IMG/VR virus record: IMGVR_UViG_3300002519_000047 | Span: 1-20,014 of that record | Length of the DNA stretch: 20,014 nucleotides | Source of the DNA: a virus | Reading direction: 5' to 3' (one strand) | Part shown: positions 14,969 to 20,014 of the stretch, piece after piece | Position numbering within the stretch: the first letter of the stretch is position 1 | How the letters are laid out: each line of letters begins with the position of its first letter | Made by a program: the position numbers and the translations under genes | The notes under the pieces: generated by a model | What the model saw: the letters and a program-made list of their open reading frames with translations, nothing else | Databases searched by the model: none | Told to the model about the DNA's origin: nothing

Positions 14969-14993
14969 GAAGCTTCAAGGTTTCCCGAGCTTC
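14969..14993 (-). promoter_or_regulatory. mRNA hairpin in the gap before the decoration-like gene
   Basis: In the 55 bp gap between two head genes the minus-strand RNA can form GAAGCT...AGCTTC (six pairs), with an inner GG-GAAA-CC that adds a tetraloop. It lies about 10 bases upstream of the AAAGGAG ribosome site and is not followed by a U-run. It is therefore more likely a processing, stability or translation element than a terminator. Confidence 0.4.
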
Positions 14994-15001
14994 ATAATGA
15001 G

Positions 15002-15271
15002 TTATTTTCCTAACAGTTTCCAAGTACCAGAATAGCCTTCTGTATTGTCAACTGTTATTGTGATAGTTCCGCTAGAGATTGTAACCTTTGGATTAGGTGT
15101 AGCTACACCACCAACCTCAAACTTTATGTCATGGTCCATGATGTAATTCAAGCCATGCGTTGAAGCATCTAATGTGCCTGAAGTATCACCATCTGCGGTC
15201 GTAAAAGTTCCGAACGCTAACCAATGACTACCTCTTGGAACCTTTTCAGTGACTGTAAACGAAAAAGCCAT
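15002..15271 (-). CDS. Small head-associated protein after the major capsid gene, 89 aa
   Basis: ATG 15271 is preceded by AAGGAG, which overlaps the stop of the capsid gene. The product starts MAFSFTVTEKVPRGSHWLAF and continues with strands such as GTFTTADGDTSGTLD, IKFEVGG and PKVTISSGTITITVDN, ending GTWKLLGK. Short beta-rich proteins with this FTVTEK...GTFT opening often follow the major capsid gene in tailed phages and are annotated as minor structural proteins. A decoration or head-completion role fits the position. No membrane segment or catalytic motif. Exact function unknown. Confidence 0.72.
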   Translation of the reverse strand: MAFSFTVTEKVPRGSHWLAFGTFTTADGDTSGTLDASTHGLNYIMDHDIKFEVGGVATPNPKVTISSGTITITVDNTEGYSGTWKLLGK

Positions 15272-15281
15272 TCAGTACTCC

Positions 15282-16235
15282 TTATGCAGTAATTCCGCTT
15301 AACACACAGTGTGTTCGACGAGAGTCAACAACTAAGTTACCGTAGACTAAAATCTGGGCAACTTTTGCGTCTTGATTCTCAGGACGGACAAATGGTGTAG
15401 TAACGAAATCCTTACCTTTACCCATCTCGAAAAAGAGATGGTTACTATTTAACAAATACATTGTTCCACTCGGACACGCGCGATCAAATAAAACAGGTGT
15501 TGCTTTGAACGCTAAATGCGGGAATGAAAGTTTACCAGTACCATCAGGACCAGTTACGGTGAGGTATCGTTCGTTGGATGCCATCGTTTTTTCGTAGTAT
15601 CCAAAAACGGCTTCAGTCGTAAAGATCACATCTGGACGGGAAGAACCGTAGAGAGCGGAATTATAACCAGCTCTCATCTTGTCCACACCGTTAGATGCAA
15701 ATGATCCTACGGATTGCTGCTTCTGATTCTGCCAATAAGTATTAGTAGAAGAATTAATATTTCCTACTGTTCCTGTACCAGCATCATTAACAAGATTTTG
15801 TAATCCTTCGATCTTGTTACCGCTTTGCGAAGCAAATGCGTCAGTGTTTAATACGTCCCGTAAGGACATTTCTGCGTTTTTAATCTTCCCTTCGAGAAGA
15901 TTAATTATTTCCCACTCCGAAGAGTTTTGAAATTCTTCGAGTCCATTAATTGCGATACTTACTGAGTATTGACGAATGTTATATTCTGCACTCGTAAACT
16001 CATCCTGGGGTGTCGTGTCCAAAAGTGAATACGATGCGTATTCACCAGCGGTCGTGTTCTTAGCTTCGATAATCGGTTTAACGATTGTACGACCACCACC
16101 AAGGGTTTTGACGTTACCCTTCTTTGACAACCAATTGAACAATGGCAACGGATTGAAGACGTTATCTTCTAGATTCGATGCATGGTTCTGTAAAGTTGTC
16201 GAAATAAGGGAGTCGAAGTTTGAATTACCTGCCAT
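15282..16235 (-). CDS. Major capsid protein, HK97-fold family, 317 aa
   Basis: ATG 16235 has AGGAGG nine bases upstream. The sequence shows the usual course of an HK97-like coat protein: an N-terminal helix (residues about 4-35), PLPLFNWLSKKG, the conserved strand GGGRTIVKPIIEAKN, DTTPQDEFTSAEYNIRQYSV, SIAINGLEEFQNSSEWEIIN (the E-loop to spine-helix region), LLEGKIKNAEMSLRDVLN, then DVIFTTEAVFGYYEKTM and the C-terminal P-domain strands ending LVVDSRRTHCVLSGITA. The length is typical, with no obvious N-terminal delta domain, consistent with the separate scaffold gene directly upstream. It forms the icosahedral shell around the scaffold core. The call rests on pattern and on the portal-scaffold-capsid order. 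Confidence 0.9.
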   Translation of the reverse strand: MAGNSNFDSLISTTLQNHASNLEDNVFNPLPLFNWLSKKGNVKTLGGGRTIVKPIIEAKNTTAGEYASYSLLDTTPQDEFTSAEYNIRQYSVSIAINGLEEFQNSSEWEIINLLEGKIKNAEMSLRDVLNTDAFASQSGNKIEGLQNLVNDAGTGTVGNINSSTNTYWQNQKQQSVGSFASNGVDKMRAGYNSALYGSSRPDVIFTTEAVFGYYEKTMASNERYLTVTGPDGTGKLSFPHLAFKATPVLFDRACPSGTMYLLNSNHLFFEMGKGKDFVTTPFVRPENQDAKVAQILVYGNLVVDSRRTHCVLSGITA

Positions 16236-16249
16236 TTACTACTTCCTCC

Positions 16250-16993
16250 TCAATCAATACCAAGCTGCTTTTTAGCTTTATGAAATGACTCTGCAACCGT
16301 TCTAGGACGGTCATCAGGAGTCACCGTTGAAGTCATTCCAGGAGATACGGTCGATGCGTTTTTCTTTGCATCTATCGATTGCTGATTCTGTTGTTGGACT
16401 TGTTGTCCGCTAACGAGATCATCAAACTTAACCTGTCGATACAACTCTTCAAGAGTCATATTAACGCCTGGATTTGCAGATTGGTAATCGATCATTTTTT
16501 GTCTGTAATTAGTTATATCTGTATATTTCCCACCGAGGTGTTGAAATTCCAGATCTACTGATTGATCTTTGAACTTACTAATGAGAGGATCGTGGTTGAT
16601 TTGCTTATTTACCTCTTGAGCAACGTACTGAGATAGTTCCGCTCTCGTCTGAGGTATATCATCATCATAGCCAATTTCCGTTTCACTAGCAGGAGGGTTT
16701 TGAGTTTGAGTGTTGCCCCCGTAGGTTTGCTGAGCCCAGTCAACAAATTTTGAATCATTCTTCAAATACTTAAGAGTATCCGAATCTTTTCTCAAGGCAA
16801 CTAGCTCTTGGTCACGCTGATTAAATTTCTGGCGTAACTCTTCGTAACTTTGTTTTAACGTCTCTGGGTCGGAAGATACTTCAGGGGCAGCCTCCACGGC
16901 TTGTCCTGAACTTTCGACTTGTCCACCTTCTGTGGGCGAAGGGGCCTGGGCTTGTCCTTCTGGTTGTGGGGTCTGGGTAACTTCGTCGGGCAT
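16250..16993 (-). CDS. Capsid scaffold (assembly) protein, 247 aa
   Basis: ATG 16993 has AAGGA five bases upstream. Residues 1-42 are acidic, Pro/Gln/Gly-rich and probably disordered. Residues 44-80 form a coiled coil (DPETLKQSYEELRQKFNQRD). The middle is charged helix, residues 196-212 are Gln-rich, and the C-terminus (residues 229-247, RPRTVAESFHKAKKQLGID) is a basic amphipathic helix of the type scaffolds use to bind the coat protein. It lies directly before the major capsid gene, the standard position. It should direct procapsid assembly and then leave or be degraded. No protease domain is seen here. The family cannot be named from sequence alone. Confidence 0.85.
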   Translation of the reverse strand: MPDEVTQTPQPEGQAQAPSPTEGGQVESSGQAVEAAPEVSSDPETLKQSYEELRQKFNQRDQELVALRKDSDTLKYLKNDSKFVDWAQQTYGGNTQTQNPPASETEIGYDDDIPQTRAELSQYVAQEVNKQINHDPLISKFKDQSVDLEFQHLGGKYTDITNYRQKMIDYQSANPGVNMTLEELYRQVKFDDLVSGQQVQQQNQQSIDAKKNASTVSPGMTSTVTPDDRPRTVAESFHKAKKQLGID

Positions 16994-17008
16994 ATAAATC
17001 CTTTCTTG

Positions 17009-17036
17009 CGGTTAGCTAACCGGCCTCTTCGAGGCC
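17009..17036 (-). promoter_or_regulatory. Two adjoining hairpins at the zinc-ribbon/scaffold junction
   Basis: A perfect 14 bp palindrome CGGTTAGCTAACCG (17009-17022) abuts a perfect six-pair stem GGCCTC-gaa-GAGGCC (17022-17036, as read on the minus strand). The second stem encodes the last residues of the zinc-ribbon protein, and the palindrome holds its TAG stop. Both precede the AAGGA site of the scaffold gene, and no U-run follows. It may be an mRNA processing or stability element that separates portal-region and capsid-region expression. Confidence 0.5.
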
Positions 17037-17279
17037 ATGTTGTTTCATTAATTTCTTTTTAGCTTCTCGAGAACTAACGTAGACTTTTCCTGGATTAGGG
17101 GTCAAATTCTCGGACCAAAAAGCTTTAAAACCAAAGTCTGGAGGTTGGGTAGGACTTGAATAGTCCAATTCCATCTCAGACTTGCATTCATCACAAATAA
17201 CTTCACTTGTGTCTGAAATCTTTCTAAATAGTTCGACCTTGATTTTGCAATTAGGACATTTGTAATCGTAGTTAGGCAT
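17016..17279 (-). CDS. FmdB-type zinc-ribbon protein, 87 aa
   Basis: I chose ATG 17279 (MPNYDYKCPNC) over an ATG 27 bases upstream because CAGGAAA lies just before it and the family begins MPxYxYxC. It overlaps the portal gene by 8 bp. Four cysteines in two pairs, C8/C11 and C29/C32, make a zinc knuckle, with the hallmark VELFRKISD between them. The C-terminal part is basic (SSREAKKKLMKQHG) and could bind nucleic acid or a partner. FmdB-like ribbons are common small phage genes, often between portal and scaffold. Their role is not established; a regulatory or assembly function is possible. Confidence 0.8.
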   Translation of the reverse strand: MPNYDYKCPNCKIKVELFRKISDTSEVICDECKSEMELDYSSPTQPPDFGFKAFWSENLTPNPGKVYVSSREAKKKLMKQHGLEEAG

Positions 17280-19398
17280 TGTTTCCTGATTGAACACCAA
17301 ATGCATCAGTAGCAGGATCTGGTGTTGGTAATCCTCCTGGAGTAGGTGAAATATTTGGATTTACAGTTGCTTGCGGAGAACCTGGTGAAGGTTGACTACC
17401 TCCTACGGGTGATCCACCACTCTGAATATCTACACCAGCTTGCGCTAGCATAGCTTCATGTTCAGCTAAATGCTGCAAGAATAACTGACTTGCAGTCCCC
17501 GTCGGATCAATCTCATCTAATTCTCCCCCTTTTAAAGCGTCTAAGAACTGCATATGCCCTTTCATATGCACCAAATGATTTTCATCTGGAGTCGCTTGAA
17601 CAGGTCTTCCTAACGCCATCAACTGATTTTCTTTTGACGCATGACTAGCTGCTTCAGCTTCATTCTGTTCTATATTCACCCAATCATCAGGATTCTTAAT
17701 CCACTTCTGGGTCTTCATAAACTCCGATAATATTCCTGGTATGTTTAAATGCTGAGCAAACAAAGGACTAGATAAGATCTGAATAGCAGTAATAGCTTTC
17801 TGTTCTCTTATCTCTTCAGTTAAAGGTAAGGTTGAACCTGCTTCTATCTTGACATCATACTCACCCTTAATCTCATCCTCCTCGTCAGTAGGCTCCCACT
17901 TCGTATTATTATCACCCGTAATAGCAATAATCTGATCTGGAGTATAAAGCTGATTAACTAACTGATTTACTTTTCTAAAGATGTCTTTAATGAAATCAAC
18001 AACAATGTCAGCCTTCTCATCAATTCTTAATTTCTTATTGGCTTCAACAATGCTTGATTCAGTAGCCGTAGTTGCTCCACGTGATAAAGCTCCGAACTGC
18101 TGTTCGTCAAATCCAGAGATAACACGCATATCTTGCTTAATATCTTCCTGGTAAAAACGATTATCAGACGGCATAGGCGCATCTGATATTGCAGATACAG
18201 CCGTACCCGCATTATCTGGAAACTTTAAAATTACACCGTCTTCTCCCCTTGCAAGTTTAGATAGCTCTTCTGGATTTACTAAACCATCGTTAACGGCATA
18301 CTTCCTTCCAAATCTCCTTACATGCTCCATCTGTTTCGTTCGGTAACGATTCAACTCTAAAGTTTGAGCTTCAATGTACTTCACATCAGGAACTGGATAA
18401 TACTCATCAGGAACTTCATTGAACTTCATATCCACTACAGGAAAGCCATCCATCATAAACGGCCAAGGTCTACTCTGTAGCTCTATACCTGCATCAGTAA
18501 TAAGAATAACCTCTTGATTTCTCTTATCCCAAATTTCATAAACCAAAACAAAGTCCTCTTGACTTTCTTGCTGTTTACTAGGCTTATCAAGGGTGAAGAA
18601 ATCAGAAACATTAATCTTTGAACCTTTTACTTGACTCACATTCTTATAAGAAGAATTGTTTTTTACATCGTCTACTGGAAAGAGATACTTAATCGCTATC
18701 CAAGGCATACGATCCATATCATCATAACCAATAGGAACTACTACTTGCTTTGGACTTAAACGATAAATATGGACCGAATCTCTCTTGATCTTTTCATTGT
18801 AATCAACAATGCCATCTAGTTTACTTGCTTCAAGTTCTACATCGAAGGTGTAGCCCACCTTCATGTAGCCAATAGAAAGAAAGGTATCTAAAATACACTT
18901 TTTTACTTCTTTCTTTACTCGCAACTCTTTAATGAGATAGTTGTCAACCGACTCTAATATTGGAGAGCGGTCTTCAGGTGTTAACCCAAACGGACTGCCG
19001 GTTTGTGCAATGCCGGTTGCTTGTTCTAAAATACCATCTATATTTTCATTACCACTTTTTTGCTGTGCATTTAACTTGGTTGGTATACCAGATCTCTGTT
19101 TTCTAGTGTTAACTGCAATACCAGGATCTTTAAAATAAAGCTGTGGAATGGAAGCTCGAATTAATGCATACGGATAGTTTACGGTAATACGGTCATCATT
19201 AGATCTAAATCCATGGAATTCATTCTTGTAATACTTCTTATATCTCTTCCACTTCTTTTCCTCTTGTTCAAGAACTCTTTCAGATTCCTTAATATCCTTT
19301 AGCCACTTCTTACTTTGTTTCTTAGCCTTCGGGTTTATGTCCGGATTATTGTCCTCACTAGAAGGAATGTTTACGTTAAAATCATCTTTAGGCGACAT
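17272..19398 (-). CDS. Portal protein, 708 aa
   Basis: ATG 19398 overlaps the terminase stop by 11 bp. A strong AGGAGGT lies 14 bases upstream, longer than usual, but an in-frame stop sits just before this ATG, so the start is fixed. The N-terminal region has the portal pattern: a charged helix (KKWLKDIKESERVLEQEEKK), then ITVNYPYALIRASIPQLYFKDP (residues about 75-96). The middle contains SPKQVVVPIGYDDMDRMPWI, FVLVYEIWDKRN and YYPVPDVKYIEAQTLELNRY. Further on are GALSRGATTATESSIVEANK and a long helical crown region. Residues 653-708 are a disordered Pro/Gly/Ser tail. It forms the twelve-part ring at the capsid vertex through which DNA is packaged and ejected. Position next to terminase supports the call. 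Confidence 0.9.
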   Translation of the reverse strand: MSPKDDFNVNIPSSEDNNPDINPKAKKQSKKWLKDIKESERVLEQEEKKWKRYKKYYKNEFHGFRSNDDRITVNYPYALIRASIPQLYFKDPGIAVNTRKQRSGIPTKLNAQQKSGNENIDGILEQATGIAQTGSPFGLTPEDRSPILESVDNYLIKELRVKKEVKKCILDTFLSIGYMKVGYTFDVELEASKLDGIVDYNEKIKRDSVHIYRLSPKQVVVPIGYDDMDRMPWIAIKYLFPVDDVKNNSSYKNVSQVKGSKINVSDFFTLDKPSKQQESQEDFVLVYEIWDKRNQEVILITDAGIELQSRPWPFMMDGFPVVDMKFNEVPDEYYPVPDVKYIEAQTLELNRYRTKQMEHVRRFGRKYAVNDGLVNPEELSKLARGEDGVILKFPDNAGTAVSAISDAPMPSDNRFYQEDIKQDMRVISGFDEQQFGALSRGATTATESSIVEANKKLRIDEKADIVVDFIKDIFRKVNQLVNQLYTPDQIIAITGDNNTKWEPTDEEDEIKGEYDVKIEAGSTLPLTEEIREQKAITAIQILSSPLFAQHLNIPGILSEFMKTQKWIKNPDDWVNIEQNEAEAASHASKENQLMALGRPVQATPDENHLVHMKGHMQFLDALKGGELDEIDPTGTASQLFLQHLAEHEAMLAQAGVDIQSGGSPVGGSQPSPGSPQATVNPNISPTPGGLPTPDPATDAFGVQSGNNA

Positions 19399-20014
19399 GT
19401 CTTATTGTGGGTACCTCCTGTATGTCATTACTTTCTCCATCAACATCTTCGTTTCCAATTCTGCCCTCCATCTCTTGCGCATTTTCTAAAAGCCTTTCCC
19501 AATACGCAAGCGTGCCTGGCTGCGATGCCTTACGCTGGGATTGGTAAGGGGGGAAACCAATACGCAAGACATCGGCCAGTGCGTCTAGGATGTCGTCGTG
19601 ACGAGACTTGGGATAACGTCTCATCTCTTCGAGCAGTTCGCTTTTGTTTCTACAATCTTCAACGACGTAAAGTTCACCAAATTCAACTTTAGGTTGAAGA
19701 GCGCAGATCCTTTGGAACTTACTTTCTCTCGTATCCCTTTTAAGTAATTTGACGGGTATGTTTAGGTTTCTCTGCTTACAGACACTACGGAAGAAATAAA
19801 CGACCGCTTTCTGAAACTGGACATCTTCAAATGAAATATGAAACGGCTTATAACGTAGGTAGGTTGAAATCATTTTATCGATCAACTCGTCTGGTTTGAC
19901 ATGCATTCTCTCAATGTCTAGGATGTAAATGTTCCAATCTTTGTCTACGCCTGCTGTTAATATCACTGAATAATCTGCGGTTGCTTTTTCTGATATAGCG
20001 GGGTCAATGGTTGT
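19388..20014 (-). CDS. terL: Large terminase subunit, C-terminal nuclease domain (5' part outside the window)
   Basis: The frame is open at the window edge, giving the last 208 residues. The visible start is TTIDPAISEKATADYSVI, not a true start. It shows the RNase H-like nuclease core of phage terminases: the first acidic residue in IDPA-ISEKATADYS followed by the strand VILTAGVDKDWNIYILD, the second acidic site in ISFEDVQFQKAVVYFF, and the third in SRHDDILDALADVLRIG. The ATPase half (Walker A and B) lies outside the window. The enzyme cuts concatemeric DNA and docks on the portal encoded by the next gene. The C-terminal 60 residues are polar and variable. Confidence 0.92.
   Translation of the reverse strand, partial: TTIDPAISEKATADYSVILTAGVDKDWNIYILDIERMHVKPDELIDKMISTYLRYKPFHISFEDVQFQKAVVYFFRSVCKQRNLNIPVKLLKRDTRESKFQRICALQPKVEFGELYVVEDCRNKSELLEEMRRYPKSRHDDILDALADVLRIGFPPYQSQRKASQPGTLAYWERLLENAQEMEGRIGNEDVDGESNDIQEVPTIRHVA

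Noticed and set aside
1-20014. CRISPR arrays, tRNA genes, insertion sequences and integrase or attachment sites
   Set aside because: No regularly spaced repeats, cloverleaf-like segments, transposase or integrase frames or terminal repeats were seen in reading the window.

Overview
The window looks like part of a double-stranded DNA bacteriophage genome, most likely a short-tailed (podovirus-type) phage of a Gram-negative host. Almost everything reads on the minus strand as one long late operon for the virion. In transcription order (high to low coordinate) it holds the large terminase nuclease domain (cut by the window edge), portal, a zinc-ribbon protein, scaffold, major capsid protein, two small head or decoration candidates, a Cys-containing small protein, three glycan-related enzymes, a head-tail adaptor-like protein, a beta-propeller tail nozzle/hub, a C1q-like protein, two unknown small proteins, and four helical proteins that look like internal virion (ejection) proteins. 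No tape measure, tail tube, sheath or baseplate genes are visible, which with the adaptor, nozzle and internal-protein order argues for a podovirus. The DNA is AT-rich, most strongly in the left third. Host identity cannot be read from the window.

Right part (14.5-20 kb): the DNA packaging and head module. Genes overlap or nearly touch, most have clear Shine-Dalgarno sequences, and two small gene junctions carry inverted repeats able to fold in the mRNA.

Middle (11.45-14.3 kb): a translationally coupled glycosylation cassette. It holds a GT-A type glycosyltransferase, a fused GT2-glycosyltransferase/SAM-methyltransferase, and a GT-B (CgeB-like) glycosyltransferase, joined by 4-8 bp overlaps. 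It sits inside the structural operon, between a decoration candidate and the adaptor. The likely use is late-stage glycosylation, and perhaps methyl-capping, of virion or cell-surface glycans. This is the most interesting system in the window.

Left-middle (0.94-11.45 kb): tail and ejection module. The nozzle carries an inserted carbohydrate-binding-like jelly roll, an Fn3-like domain and an N-terminal hydrophobic helix. The internal proteins include two with glycine-rich hydrophobic C-termini and a 1043-residue protein with a duplicated N-terminal motif.

Left edge (1-960): the operon ends against a convergent plus-strand gene for a two-helix membrane protein that has its own promoter-like sequence, resembling a moron. 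Beyond it are a 57-codon candidate secreted protein and the start of a coiled-coil protein that runs off the window, both on the minus strand.
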